This document shows, in pieces, positions 1-7,883 of a stretch of DNA of 64,000 bases. Origin of the DNA: an uncultured Maribacter sp. (lineage in GTDB: Bacteria > Bacteroidota > Bacteroidia > Flavobacteriales > Flavobacteriaceae); the NCBI RefSeq assembly GCF_947500405.1, contig NZ_CANMRY010000006.1, positions 62,001 to 126,000 of the forward strand. Direction: 5' to 3'. The number at the start of each line of letters is the position of its first letter. Position 1 is the stretch's first letter. The position numbers and the translations under genes are program-made. Under the pieces are notes generated by a model. That model was not told the DNA's origin. It saw nothing but the letters and a program-made list of their open reading frames with translations, and did not search any database.

Positions 1-676
1 CTTAAAGTATGAATTTTTCCCTAGTAGAGGTCAATTACTATCTGCTACTGGTTTTTATAAAAACATTAAAAACCCTATAAACTTAGCACAAACAAGAGGT
101 TCTTCAGGAAACTTTCAATATGCTAACACTGGTGAAAAAGCTACCATTTATGGTTTAGAAATAGAAGCTAGATTAGGTCTTCTTAAAAACGAAGATGAAG
201 AAAGCATTTTAGATTTTAATACAAACATTACTAAAATGTGGTTTAACCAAGATTTATCAGAGTTTTTTCAATACAAAAACAAAACAGAATCTGATTTACA
301 AGGCGCGTCAGACTTAATATTAAATGGTTCGTTAAGCTATAATAGCAAAACCGAAAAAGAGTTTAATGCTACTTTAACAGGAAATTATTCTTCAGATAAA
401 GTTTATGTTCTTGGTTCTCCAGAAGATTTTAACAATAGTGATGTTCTGTATAATGATGAAATAATTGAAAAAGGCTTTTTTACCCTAGATTTAGTTTTAA
501 GCAAAATGCTAACTAAAAAACTACAACTTAAATTAGTAGGAAGAAATTTACTTAATCCAGATATACAACAAACCCAATTAATACAAGATCTTAATACAGG
601 TGTTGAATCTGACAAAGTAGTTTTATCCTATAAAAAAGGCGCTCAATTAAACCTAAGTTTAAAATATAATTTTTAA
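1..676 (+). CDS. TonB-dependent receptor, C-terminal fragment
   Basis: This is the 3' end of a gene that begins before the window. The open frame runs from base 2 without interruption. The readable part has alternating amphipathic strands typical of an outer-membrane beta-barrel (for example YGLEIEARLG and KLQLKLVGRNLLNP) and ends in LSLKYNF, whose terminal aromatic residue is the usual barrel C-terminus. The NLLNP motif near the end is common in TonB-dependent receptors of Bacteroidota. Such receptors import large or scarce nutrients across the outer membrane using TonB energy. The substrate cannot be read from this fragment. The next gene, a beta-helix lipoprotein on the same strand 209 bases on, may be its surface partner; PhoB-like repeats lie between the two, so phosphate limitation is one possible theme. 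Confidence 0.85.
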   Translation, partial: LKYEFFPSRGQLLSATGFYKNIKNPINLAQTRGSSGNFQYANTGEKATIYGLEIEARLGLLKNEDEESILDFNTNITKMWFNQDLSEFFQYKNKTESDLQGASDLILNGSLSYNSKTEKEFNATLTGNYSSDKVYVLGSPEDFNNSDVLYNDEIIEKGFFTLDLVLSKMLTKKLQLKLVGRNLLNPDIQQTQLIQDLNTGVESDKVVLSYKKGAQLNLSLKYNF

Positions 677-742
677 TCCCAAATAAGTTTAAGGTAAAAA
701 TTACAATCCTTATCACAAGGGTTCTAATATAAAATAAAAGGG

Positions 743-828
743 TTAAAATACGATTAACACTAGCTTAACGTAAGCACTCATTTACCTAAACAAAGGTAAC
801 TTATGCTTAATATTTAGTTAAACACAAA
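743..828 (+). promoter_or_regulatory. PhoB-like direct repeats before the beta-helix lipoprotein gene
   Basis: TTAA(A/C) occurs at 743, 754 and 765, exactly 11 bases apart, and again as a pair at 807 and 818, also 11 apart. Direct repeats with an 11-base period are the hallmark of PhoB/PhoP-type response-regulator sites (TTAACA-like in Bacillus, CTTAACCT-like in cyanobacteria). A weak -7-like TATTTTG lies at 845-851, about 20 bases downstream of the second pair. The spacing is directly visible. The link to phosphate is inference, because short AT-rich words recur easily in this genome. Confidence 0.4.
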
Positions 829-885
829 GCAACAGAAATCCACTTATTTTGCACAGATAATAAGAATATTTAACCAAATTCTAAA

Positions 886-2946
886 TTGAAAATTGAAATG
901 AAAAATTTATTTGTAAAACTTTTAAGTATAACCGCAGTTTTTTCAGCTATTATACTAACGAGCTGTAGCTCTGATGATCCAGCGCCAATAGGAAAAGAAG
1001 CAACAGAAGTTATCGCTAACTTAGAAGCAGGTATTTTAAAAGGAACATTAAAAGAAGATTACACTCTTACTGCTAGTACTTCTTACAATTTAACTGGTCA
1101 ATTTATTATTGACGAAGGTGCTACATTGAATATTCCTGCTGGAACAAAAATTCTTGCAGATAATGGTGGTACAGATGTTTATATCGCAACACTTATTGGT
1201 GGTACAATTAATATTAATGGATCTGAAGGAAATCCTGTTATTATGTCTTCTGCAGATGGTAACCCTGGTGACTGGGGAGGATTAACACTATGCGGTAAGG
1301 CAACTACAACTGCAGGTGCTAATGCAACTGCTGAAGTAGGAGGTTTTATATATGGTGGCACTGATGATTCTGATAGTTCTGGTATTATAAGATATTTACA
1401 AATATCAGGTACTGGAGCTCAAATTAACTCTGAGTCTCAATACAATGGTGTTTCTTTTTACGCTGTAGGTTCTGGAACTTTAGTTGATAACCTTGCTGTT
1501 ATTAATGGTGATGATGATGGTGTTGAGTTTTTTGGTGGAACCGTAGAAGTTTCTAACCTATATTTAGAAAACAATAGTGACGATTCAATAGATTGGACAG
1601 AAGGATGGAGCGGATCTGTAACAAATGCTTATATATCTAATACAGTTGCTGGTTTCTCTACAGTTTTTGAAGGAGACAAAGATAACGGTAACCCAGAATT
1701 TAATAACATCACTGCTGTTTCTACTGTAGGTGGTACTGCATTACAATTCAAGAAAACTTCTGGTGGTACAATTGACGGTCTTTCTATAGTAGGATATGAT
1801 GTTGATTTAGATATGAAAGATGCTGGTGATGTAACTAACGTAATTTTTGTTGATGGTTATACTCCTGTAGCAATGAATGAAGATGATGAAACTACTACAG
1901 ATGTGGATGAAAGTAAATTAAAATACTCATTAAATACTACTGCTGTTCCTAATACAACTGCGGAGGACTTCCCATGGGTAAGCTCAGATATCTCTTTTGA
2001 AAGTAGCTTATTACAAGGTGCGGTTACAGGTGACGTAACTTTAGATGCTTCTGTAGCATATACATTAAACTCTTCTTACATAGTTCAAGAAGGTGGTAAA
2101 TTAACTATCCCTGCAGGAACTAAAATTACTGCTAGAGATGGTGGTACTGGTGTTTACATTGCAGTTTTACAAGGTGGTACAATAGACATACAAGGTACTG
2201 AAGCTAACCCAGTTGTTATTGCTTCTGCTGCAGGTGAACCTGGAGATTGGGGCGGATTAACAATATGTGGTAATGCAATAACATCTGCTGGTGTTGATGC
2301 TACTGCTGAAATTGGTGGTTTTGTTTACGGTGGTACTGATGCTACTGACAATTCTGGATCTGTTAAAAACTTAGTACTTAAAGGAACAGGAGCTCAAATT
2401 AACTCTGAGTCTCAATACAACGGCGTTTCTTTATATGCTGTAGGTTCTGGAACAACTTTAGAAAACATTGCCGTAATTAATGGTGATGACGATGGTATCG
2501 AATTTTTCGGTGGAAGTGTTTCTGTAACTAATATCTACTTAGAAAATAACAGTGATGATGCTGTTGACTGGACAGAAGAGTGGAATGGATCTGTAACTAA
2601 TGCTTACATTTCTCATACTGTTGCTGGTTTCTCTACAGTTTTTGAAGGAGATAAAAATAACGGTAACCCAACTTTTACTAACATAACTGCTATTTCTTCT
2701 GTAGATGGTACTGCTTTACAGTTCAAGAAAACTTCTGGTGGTACAATAACTGGTTTACATTTATCTGGTTATGCTGTAGATTTAGATATGAAAGATGCTG
2801 GAGCTCTAGCTAACGTTCAAATAGAAGGTGCGGATGCAGATGCTACTCTTATATCTGGTGAAACTAGTAAATACACATTAAATTCTGGTAAAGATGCTGC
2901 TGCTTTAGACATTTCTACTTGGACTTGGAAAGATGCTGGTTTATAG
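886..2946 (+). CDS. Large lipoprotein with duplicated beta-helix-like domain
   Basis: A 686-residue protein with a lipoprotein signal peptide (hydrophobic stretch, then LTSC at about residues 25-28 and an acidic SSDD tail), so probably a surface or outer-membrane lipoprotein. The mature part is two copies of a module of about 300 residues (roughly 45-330 and 375-670) sharing long near-identical blocks, including IPAGTKI, GDWGGLT, AQINSESQYNGVS, VINGDDDG and TALQFKKTSGGTI. The repeated short strands and Gly/Asp/Asn-rich turns fit a right-handed beta-helix. It has no T9SS C-terminal domain. It follows a TonB-dependent receptor gene, an arrangement that often couples a surface binding protein with a transporter. 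Homologues are sometimes misnamed multidrug transporter; nothing here supports that. Ligand unknown. ATG at 898 (MKNLF) is an equally good start. Confidence 0.75.
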   Translation: MKIEMKNLFVKLLSITAVFSAIILTSCSSDDPAPIGKEATEVIANLEAGILKGTLKEDYTLTASTSYNLTGQFIIDEGATLNIPAGTKILADNGGTDVYIATLIGGTININGSEGNPVIMSSADGNPGDWGGLTLCGKATTTAGANATAEVGGFIYGGTDDSDSSGIIRYLQISGTGAQINSESQYNGVSFYAVGSGTLVDNLAVINGDDDGVEFFGGTVEVSNLYLENNSDDSIDWTEGWSGSVTNAYISNTVAGFSTVFEGDKDNGNPEFNNITAVSTVGGTALQFKKTSGGTIDGLSIVGYDVDLDMKDAGDVTNVIFVDGYTPVAMNEDDETTTDVDESKLKYSLNTTAVPNTTAEDFPWVSSDISFESSLLQGAVTGDVTLDASVAYTLNSSYIVQEGGKLTIPAGTKITARDGGTGVYIAVLQGGTIDIQGTEANPVVIASAAGEPGDWGGLTICGNAITSAGVDATAEIGGFVYGGTDATDNSGSVKNLVLKGTGAQINSESQYNGVSLYAVGSGTTLENIAVINGDDDGIEFFGGSVSVTNIYLENNSDDAVDWTEEWNGSVTNAYISHTVAGFSTVFEGDKNNGNPTFTNITAISSVDGTALQFKKTSGGTITGLHLSGYAVDLDMKDAGALANVQIEGADADATLISGETSKYTLNSGKDAAALDISTWTWKDAGL

Positions 2947-2971
2947 AATATATAAAACAAAATAAGGATAT

Positions 2972-3001
2972 AAAAGCCTCGCAATTGCGAGGCTTTTTTT
3001 A
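2972..3001 (+). terminator. Rho-independent terminator of the beta-helix lipoprotein gene
   Basis: A perfect GCCTCGC/GCGAGGC stem with an AATT loop, preceded by A residues and followed by seven T residues, 25 bases after the stop codon. Confidence 0.9.
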
Positions 3002-3077
3002 TTCTAAGAAAGTATTTAACTTAATGAAAGAAATGCTTTTCAAAGTCAGAAAAGGTGGACTTTATGTCATTTTTTGT

Positions 3078-3110
3078 GCATTTCATCGATCATTTTGCAT
3101 TTCATCGATC
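3078..3110 (+). repeat. Direct repeat GCATTTCATCGATC, two copies 19 bases apart
   Basis: The 14-base word lies at 3078-3091 and 3097-3110. Ten bases of it (ATCGATGAAA) recur inverted at 3539-3548, before the second mini sorting-domain gene. It sits 50-80 bases upstream of the -7 element of the first mini gene, so it may be a regulator site. No regulator is identified. Confidence 0.5.
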
Positions 3111-3158
3111 TTTTAACAATATCTGCTCTTACAAAATTTATACAGGCATAAGAATTTA

Positions 3159-3166
3159 TATATTTG
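3159..3166 (+). promoter_or_regulatory. Bacteroidota -7 element TATATTTG
   Basis: Exact TAnnTTTG match 28 bases before the ATG at 3194. It overlaps a possible earlier ATG at 3164, which argues that translation starts at 3194. No clear TTG is found at the -33 position. Confidence 0.55.
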
Positions 3167-3193
3167 TGGTACACTGTTTGTATACCATTACTT

Positions 3194-3502
3194 ATGAAGC
3201 ACTTTTACCTACTAATTTTCTTTTTATTCTTTTCTTTTAGCTATGCACAAAGCGCTAATAGCAAAGGAGAAATTAATGGGTTTAAATTATATCCTAACCC
3301 TGTTACAAACAGTAAAGTTTTTATTAGTACTTCTGAAAATGGTCCAAAGAAAATATTAATTTTTGATGTCTTTGGTTCTCAAATTCTTAAAACCACCATA
3401 TTAGGAAAAGAGCTAGGGCTAAATAATATAGATGCTGGGGTTTATGTTCTACGCGTTTATGAAAAAGATAAAGTTGCTACTAGAAAACTTATTATTAAGT
3501 AA
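3194..3502 (+). CDS. Mini protein: signal peptide plus T9SS type A sorting domain
   Basis: A 102-residue protein. Residues 1-19 are a signal peptide ending SYAQ. The rest from about residue 27 is essentially one type IX secretion C-terminal sorting domain: the FKLYPNPV motif, a KILIFDVFGSQIL strand, GVYVLRVY and a terminal RKLIIK. There is almost no cargo between signal and sorting domain, whereas ordinary T9SS substrates are hundreds of residues long. A homologous gene of the same design follows at 3656. The start at 3194 is preferred because an upstream ATG lies within the promoter element and would spoil the signal peptide. The role is unknown; it could be a surface-attached peptide, a decoy or carrier for the secretion machine, or the remnant of a larger substrate. 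Confidence 0.8.
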   Translation: MKHFYLLIFFLFFSFSYAQSANSKGEINGFKLYPNPVTNSKVFISTSENGPKKILIFDVFGSQILKTTILGKELGLNNIDAGVYVLRVYEKDKVATRKLIIK

Positions 3503-3655
3503 CAAAGCTTATTTTACTTTCGTTGTTTTACCAACTTTATCGATGAAATACACTTCATAATTCATTGACATACAATTTATTGCAATTCACAACATTTTAG
3601 AATTTTACATAAAACTATAGTATACCTTTACAGTGTTGATCCCAAATCAATACTT

Positions 3656-3979
3656 ATGAAAAAAATCTACTTGCTCCTACTTATAGTAGTAACCTACACT
3701 GTATCTGCACAAGAAGATAAAAATTCTTTTAATTACACTAGCAGTGAAATTGCAGAATTTAAGTTGTACCCTAATCCGGTATCTAACGGATTGGTTTATA
3801 TTACTACAAAAAATAATAACGAAAAAGAGGTTATAATTTATGACGTCTTTGGTGAAATTGTTTTAACAAATAGGATTAATAATAAAAACTTAGATGTGTC
3901 TAGATTAGTTTCAGGGGTATATGTGGTTACCGTTATTGAAAACGAAAAATCTACTAGTAGAAAATTGGTGGTTAAATAA
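3656..3979 (+). CDS. Second mini protein with T9SS type A sorting domain
   Basis: A 107-residue paralogue of the gene at 3194. The signal peptide covers residues 1-18 and ends VSAQ; a short acidic/polar linker follows; the sorting domain shows FKLYPNPV, EVIIYDVFGEIVL, GVYVVTV and a terminal RKLVVK. Both genes keep the domain intact but differ widely elsewhere, so this is an old duplication or a family under selection, not a recent copy. The 153-base gap before it contains an inverted copy of part of the repeat that precedes the first gene. Type IX secretion would export it and either anchor it through A-LPS or release it. No cargo function can be read. Confidence 0.8.
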   Translation: MKKIYLLLLIVVTYTVSAQEDKNSFNYTSSEIAEFKLYPNPVSNGLVYITTKNNNEKEVIIYDVFGEIVLTNRINNKNLDVSRLVSGVYVVTVIENEKSTSRKLVVK

Positions 3980-4026
3980 ATATATTTAGACTACTTATAT
4001 ATAAATTACCTCTTGACATTTTTGGC

Positions 4027-4034
4027 TATTTTTG
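4027..4034 (+). promoter_or_regulatory. -7 element TATTTTTG of the LuxE-like gene
   Basis: Exact TAnnTTTG ten bases before the ATG at 4044, which implies a very short or absent leader. No matching -33 TTG at 19 bases. Confidence 0.5.
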
Positions 4035-4043
4035 CAATAGCGA

Positions 4044-5024
4044 ATGATAGACATAAAAGACATCTTTACCATAAATTCTAAAGCAGACTTTAATGCTTTA
4101 ACATTACAAGTTTTTAAACATCAATTTAAAACAAATTTGGTGTACCAAGAATTTTGTAATCATTTAGGAAAAGATAGTTCCAATGTGTCCCAAATCCAAG
4201 ATATTCCTTTTATTCCTATAGATTTTTTTAAATCTAAAACAATACTTTCTGGAAAAGAAAAAGCAAGTACAATATTTACGAGTAGTGGTACTACTGGATC
4301 TATTACCAGTAAACATTATGTTACAAACACCAAACTATATGAAGAAAGCTATTTAAAAGCTTTTAAACATTTTTATGGCTCTGTAAAGGATTATTGTGTT
4401 TTAGCATTATTACCTTCGTATTTAGAGCGTAAAGGCTCTTCTTTAATTTATATGGTAGACGATTTGATAAAAAAAAGTGAACACCCAAAAAGTGGCTTTT
4501 TTTTAAATAATACGGATACTTTACTAGAAACTTTAAAAACACTACAAAATACCAATACAAAAATACTTTTAATAGGGGTTTCTTTTGCTTTATTAGACTT
4601 AGTTGAAACCAACCAATTACATCTAAAAAACACTGTTGTAATGGAAACTGGTGGAATGAAAGGTAGACGCAAAGAAATGATCAGAGAAGAACTACATGAA
4701 ACTTTAAAAAAAGGTTTTGGGCTTTCTAAAATTCATTCTGAATATGGTATGACGGAGCTCTTGTCTCAAGGGTATTCTAAAGGCGATGGTATTTTTAATT
4801 GCCCACCTTGGATGAAAGTACTAACCAGAGACACGGAAGATCCACTAACATTACAAGACTATGGAAAAACTGGTGGTGTTAATGTAATAGATTTAGCCAA
4901 TATAAACTCTTGTTCTTTTATTGCAACTCAAGACCTTGGTAAGGTTTATGAAAATGGTAGTTTTGAAATTTTAGGGCGTTTTGACCATTCAGATATTAGA
5001 GGTTGCAATTTAATGGTGCTTTAA
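4044..5024 (+). CDS. LuxE/PaaK-like acyl-adenylating protein
   Basis: A 326-residue protein of the acyl-protein synthetase (LuxE) family within the ANL adenylating enzymes. The adenylate-binding P-loop is TSSGTTGS at residues 79-86. Further family features are VVMETGGMKG, the acid-containing HSEYGMTELLSQGY and a terminal LGRFDHSDIRGCNL. LuxE itself activates fatty acids as acyl-AMP and holds the acyl group on a cysteine near its C-terminus; here Cys322 in RGCNL is the candidate. No luxC, luxD or luciferase genes are nearby, so bioluminescence is not implied. In Bacteroidota stand-alone members are common and may activate an acyl group for lipid or surface-polymer synthesis. Its stop overlaps the convergent XRE gene by four bases. 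Confidence 0.8.
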   Translation: MIDIKDIFTINSKADFNALTLQVFKHQFKTNLVYQEFCNHLGKDSSNVSQIQDIPFIPIDFFKSKTILSGKEKASTIFTSSGTTGSITSKHYVTNTKLYEESYLKAFKHFYGSVKDYCVLALLPSYLERKGSSLIYMVDDLIKKSEHPKSGFFLNNTDTLLETLKTLQNTNTKILLIGVSFALLDLVETNQLHLKNTVVMETGGMKGRRKEMIREELHETLKKGFGLSKIHSEYGMTELLSQGYSKGDGIFNCPPWMKVLTRDTEDPLTLQDYGKTGGVNVIDLANINSCSFIATQDLGKVYENGSFEILGRFDHSDIRGCNLMVL

Positions 5025-5221
5025 TTATACTCCAGTATATCTCCTGGTTGACATTCTAAAACTTCACAAATAGCATTTAAAGTAGAAAACCGAACCGCTT
5101 TTGCTTTTCCGTTTTTCAAGATAGATATGTTAGCCATAGTAAGCCCAACACGCTCCGATAACTCTGTAACAGACATTTTTCGTTTCGCTAACATAACGTC
5201 CAAATTTACGATTATAGCCAT
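5021..5221 (-). CDS. Small XRE-family transcriptional regulator (YozG-like)
   Basis: A 66-residue single helix-turn-helix protein: LAKRKMSVTELSERVGLTMANISILKNGKAKAVRF forms helices 1-4 of the Cro/CI fold, and it ends LECQPGDILEY, a signature of the small YozG-like regulators. It lies one base downstream of the DUF2975 gene on the same strand, the standard pairing of these families. The pair probably regulates its own promoter, with the membrane protein modulating the regulator, but that is inferred from family context. The palindromes at 5885-5928 upstream of the pair are candidate operators. Confidence 0.85.
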   Translation of the reverse strand: MAIIVNLDVMLAKRKMSVTELSERVGLTMANISILKNGKAKAVRFSTLNAICEVLECQPGDILEYN

Positions 5222-5222
5222 C

Positions 5223-5792
5223 TTATACCGTTAGTTTATTTTCTTCCATTAATTGGTTTCCTTCTTTAAAAACCTCTGCTAAAATTATGCTTAATAACGC
5301 TAATAATAAAGGAGTAACTGAAATAGAAATACTAGTTAAACTACCCTCTTCAAAACCTATATAAACATAAAGATTAACAATAAATATGAGAAATAAATAA
5401 AATGCTAATCTTTTTAAATATAAAACGTTACTCTTCTTAAATGACTCAATGGATTTCAAGGATTCTATTACATTTTGAAACCTTTTAAAACACAAAAACA
5501 CTAAAATTAATATGGCTATAGTTCTAAAATACAGGAAATAAAGAGAGCTAACTTTTATTTTATCTAATGTAAACACATCTTCGTCATTAAATATTTTCCC
5601 TTTAAATTTAGAATATTTATCAACGGAATAAAAAGTTGAATTTCCCGCAGTGCTTATTTTTAATTGCCCACCTTCTGCTTGTTTTATTCCAAGTATATCG
5701 AATTGAAAATCTTTATAACTATCTAGCCTCACTTGAACGTGAACAAAAAAAAATGTAACTATTATAAGAGATAACACATAAAGTCCCTTCAA
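5223..5792 (-). CDS. DUF2975 membrane protein
   Basis: A 189-residue integral membrane protein with four predicted helices (about residues 3-20, 82-100, 126-146 and 154-173) and an extracytoplasmic loop of about 60 residues between helices 1 and 2. This pattern and the adjacent XRE gene fit DUF2975, a family of unknown biochemical role that is almost always paired with a YozG-type regulator. The two genes are separated by one base and are surely cotranscribed. No enzymatic motif is visible. Confidence 0.75.
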   Translation of the reverse strand: MKGLYVLSLIIVTFFFVHVQVRLDSYKDFQFDILGIKQAEGGQLKISTAGNSTFYSVDKYSKFKGKIFNDEDVFTLDKIKVSSLYFLYFRTIAILILVFLCFKRFQNVIESLKSIESFKKSNVLYLKRLAFYLFLIFIVNLYVYIGFEEGSLTSISISVTPLLLALLSIILAEVFKEGNQLMEENKLTV

Positions 5793-5863
5793 AAATTTAC
5801 AAAGTGCTATAACAATAGTTAGTATTCTATTTTTTTTTCATGCTTTATATTTTAAATACAAAG

Positions 5864-5928
5864 CAAACATAATTAAATTTTTTTCGATAAAAAATATTTA
5901 ATTATCGTTTATCAATAAATATTTATTG
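5864..5928 (-). promoter_or_regulatory. Promoter and candidate operators for the DUF2975-XRE pair
   Basis: On the minus strand TATGTTTG (5864-5871) is an exact -7 element about 70 bases before the DUF2975 start. Just upstream lie CGATAA/TTATCG arms (5885-5890 and 5902-5907) and the perfect 16-base palindrome CAATAAATATTTATTG (5913-5928). Dyad sites next to a promoter driving an HTH gene suggest autoregulation. The palindromes are AT-rich, so chance is possible. Confidence 0.4.
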
Positions 5929-5943
5929 TTATACATTCAAAGA

Positions 5944-6384
5944 TTACTTTTTTAATTGCTCGTATTCCAATTCTGGGCCATCACAAGCGCTCCAAACACC
6001 TCTTAAAACACCGCCCTTTTTATAGTACAACAACTCTACTTTAGTACCCGTACAATTGGCAATTAATTCTACCCCATTTATATACTTAAGCTCCAAAAAC
6101 TCTTCCCCGCCCAAGGAGTCTTTTACATATTTCCCAGAAGCCTCTATAGTTTGCCCATCTTGTACTCTAGATTTAATAAAAGTAGCATTAGAATTAAAAA
6201 TATAGTATTCTTGCCACTCCATATCCTGCCCTGTAGTTTCTATACCTTTACCACTAGATATCATTTTTACAAGCTCCCATTTTTCAGAATTAACATCTAA
6301 AGTAGGTTCCTTTACATCATCCTTAGAGCTACAAGAAGTAGCTAATACCATTAATAAAACACAATGTAAAACTATAGCTCTCAT
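5944..6384 (-). CDS. Hypothetical lipoprotein, lipocalin-like size
   Basis: A 146-residue protein with a lipoprotein signal (MRAIVLHCVLLMVLATSC; lipobox ATSC, Cys18) and an acidic linker. The mature part reads WELVKMISSG, WQEYYIFNSNATFIKSR, ASGKYV and FLELKY, the strand pattern of Bacteroidota lipocalin-like lipoproteins (compare WKL..., Y.F...G.F...). A conserved-looking cysteine pair (NCTG, SACDG) may form a disulfide. Function unknown. It lies 41 bases downstream of tyrS on the same strand and could be read through from it. Confidence 0.6.
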   Translation of the reverse strand: MRAIVLHCVLLMVLATSCSSKDDVKEPTLDVNSEKWELVKMISSGKGIETTGQDMEWQEYYIFNSNATFIKSRVQDGQTIEASGKYVKDSLGGEEFLELKYINGVELIANCTGTKVELLYYKKGGVLRGVWSACDGPELEYEQLKK

Positions 6385-6425
6385 AACTATTTTTTTTAAG
6401 ATGTCAGTACCTTTATATAGTTGCT

Positions 6426-7721
6426 TTAATTTACAACTAACACAAAATAGTTCTTTTTACCACGTTGTAACAAAACAAACTTTTCATTAATTAAATCTAC
6501 CTTTGTAATCTTAAAGTCTTCTTTTACTTTTTCTTTGTTTACAGAGATAGAGTTCTGTTTTAATTCTCTACGTGCTTCCCCATTAGACCCTAAAAATCCT
6601 GTTTTTGCAGCTAATGCACCAATCATATCTAAGCCTTGCTCTATTTCAGATGCAGAAATTTCTGCTTGTGGCACTCCTTCAAAAACATCTAAAAAAGTTT
6701 TTTCATCCAACTTTTTTAAATCCTCAGAAGTAGATTTTCCAAATAATATAGCACTTGCTTGCAACGCATTATCTAAGTCTTCTTTAGAGTGTACCGCTAC
6801 CGTAATTTCTTCGGCTAATCTTTTCTGTAATAAACGCATATGTGGCGCTTCTTGGTGTTCTTTTACCAAAGCTTCTATCTCTTCTCTAGAAATAAAAGTG
6901 AATATTTTTATATATTTCTCTGCATCTGCATCCGAAGTATTTAACCAATATTGATAAAATTTATAAGGTGACGTTCTATTCGCATCTAACCAAACGTTAC
7001 CACCTTCGGTTTTTCCAAACTTAGTACCGTCTGCTTTTGTAATTAATGGGCATGTTAATGCATAGCCTTTACCACCACCTATTCTTCTTATAAGTTCTGT
7101 TCCTGTAGTAATATTTCCCCATTGGTCGCTACCGCCCATTTGTAGGGTACAATTATGTTCTCTAAAAAGGTGTAAAAAATCATAGCCTTGCACCATTTGG
7201 TAGGTAAACTCTGTAAATGACATTCCTTCTTTAGCTTCGGAAGAAAGGCGCTTTTTTACAGAATCTTTTGCCATCATATAATTTACCGTAATATGTTTAC
7301 CCACATCACGAATAAATTCTAGGAATGAAAAATCTTTCATCCAATCATAATTATTTACAAGAACAGCAGCATTATTAGCATCACTCTTAAAATCTAAAAA
7401 ACGAGATAATTGTTCTTGTAATCCTGCTTGGTTATGACGCAATGTTTTTTCATCTAATAAATTACGTTCTGCAGATTTTCCAGAAGGATCCCCAATCATA
7501 CCTGTAGCACCGCCAATTAAAGCATACGGTTTATGGCCTGCTAATTGAAAGTGTTTTAACATCATTACTCCTACTAAATGACCAATATGTAAAGAATCGG
7601 CAGTTGGATCAATTCCTACATAAGCAGATTGCATTCCAGATAATAAATGTTCTTCTGTTCCTGGCATTGCATCATGCAACATTCCACGCCATTTTAACTC
7701 TTCTACAAAATTGGTAGCCAT
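6426..7721 (-). CDS. tyrS: Tyrosyl-tRNA synthetase
   Basis: A 431-residue class I aminoacyl-tRNA synthetase that charges tRNA-Tyr with tyrosine in the cytoplasm. The HIGH signature is intact at residues 45-48 (LHIGHLVG) and the KMSKS equivalent is KFGKT at 234-238. The tyrosine-binding GSDQWGN block is at 197-203, and a C-terminal S4-like RNA-binding domain (about 355-431) ends the protein. The frame is open upstream to 7781, but a -7 element at 7750-7757 lies inside that extension and the family N-terminus starts [13 protein letters not shown], so the start at 7721 is chosen. Confidence 0.97.
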   Translation of the reverse strand: MATNFVEELKWRGMLHDAMPGTEEHLLSGMQSAYVGIDPTADSLHIGHLVGVMMLKHFQLAGHKPYALIGGATGMIGDPSGKSAERNLLDEKTLRHNQAGLQEQLSRFLDFKSDANNAAVLVNNYDWMKDFSFLEFIRDVGKHITVNYMMAKDSVKKRLSSEAKEGMSFTEFTYQMVQGYDFLHLFREHNCTLQMGGSDQWGNITTGTELIRRIGGGKGYALTCPLITKADGTKFGKTEGGNVWLDANRTSPYKFYQYWLNTSDADAEKYIKIFTFISREEIEALVKEHQEAPHMRLLQKRLAEEITVAVHSKEDLDNALQASAILFGKSTSEDLKKLDEKTFLDVFEGVPQAEISASEIEQGLDMIGALAAKTGFLGSNGEARRELKQNSISVNKEKVKEDFKITKVDLINEKFVLLQRGKKNYFVLVVN

Positions 7722-7749
7722 TATAATTCTATTTTCAATAAGTAAGATG

Positions 7750-7757
7750 CAAATATA
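7750..7757 (-). promoter_or_regulatory. -7 element TATATTTG of tyrS
   Basis: Exact TAnnTTTG on the minus strand, 28 bases before the tyrS start. It rules against the longer open frame as the true protein. The -33 TTG is not evident. Confidence 0.55.
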
Positions 7758-7871
7758 AAAGTTATTAATACATTCTCCCATCTACATAGCTAATCTTATT
7801 ACTGCTAGATTCTAAAAAAATCTATTTCTAAAAATTATAAATAACATTATGCTAACTCTCCTTGCTTTTGC

Positions 7872-7879
7872 TACATTTG
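7872..7879 (+). promoter_or_regulatory. -7 element TACATTTG of the epimerase gene
   Basis: Exact -7 match only four bases before the ATG at 7884. Transcription would begin at or beside the start codon, so the message may be leaderless. Confidence 0.5.
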
Positions 7880-7883
7880 AAGT

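Noticed and set aside
886..2946. Multidrug transporter name for the beta-helix lipoprotein
   Set aside because: There are no membrane helices beyond the signal peptide; the name is an inherited misannotation.
4044..5024. Bioluminescence locus
   Set aside because: Only the LuxE-like protein is present; luciferase and reductase genes are absent.
7722..7781. 20-residue N-terminal extension of tyrS
   Set aside because: The -7 element at 7750-7757 lies inside it and the family N-terminus begins at 7721.
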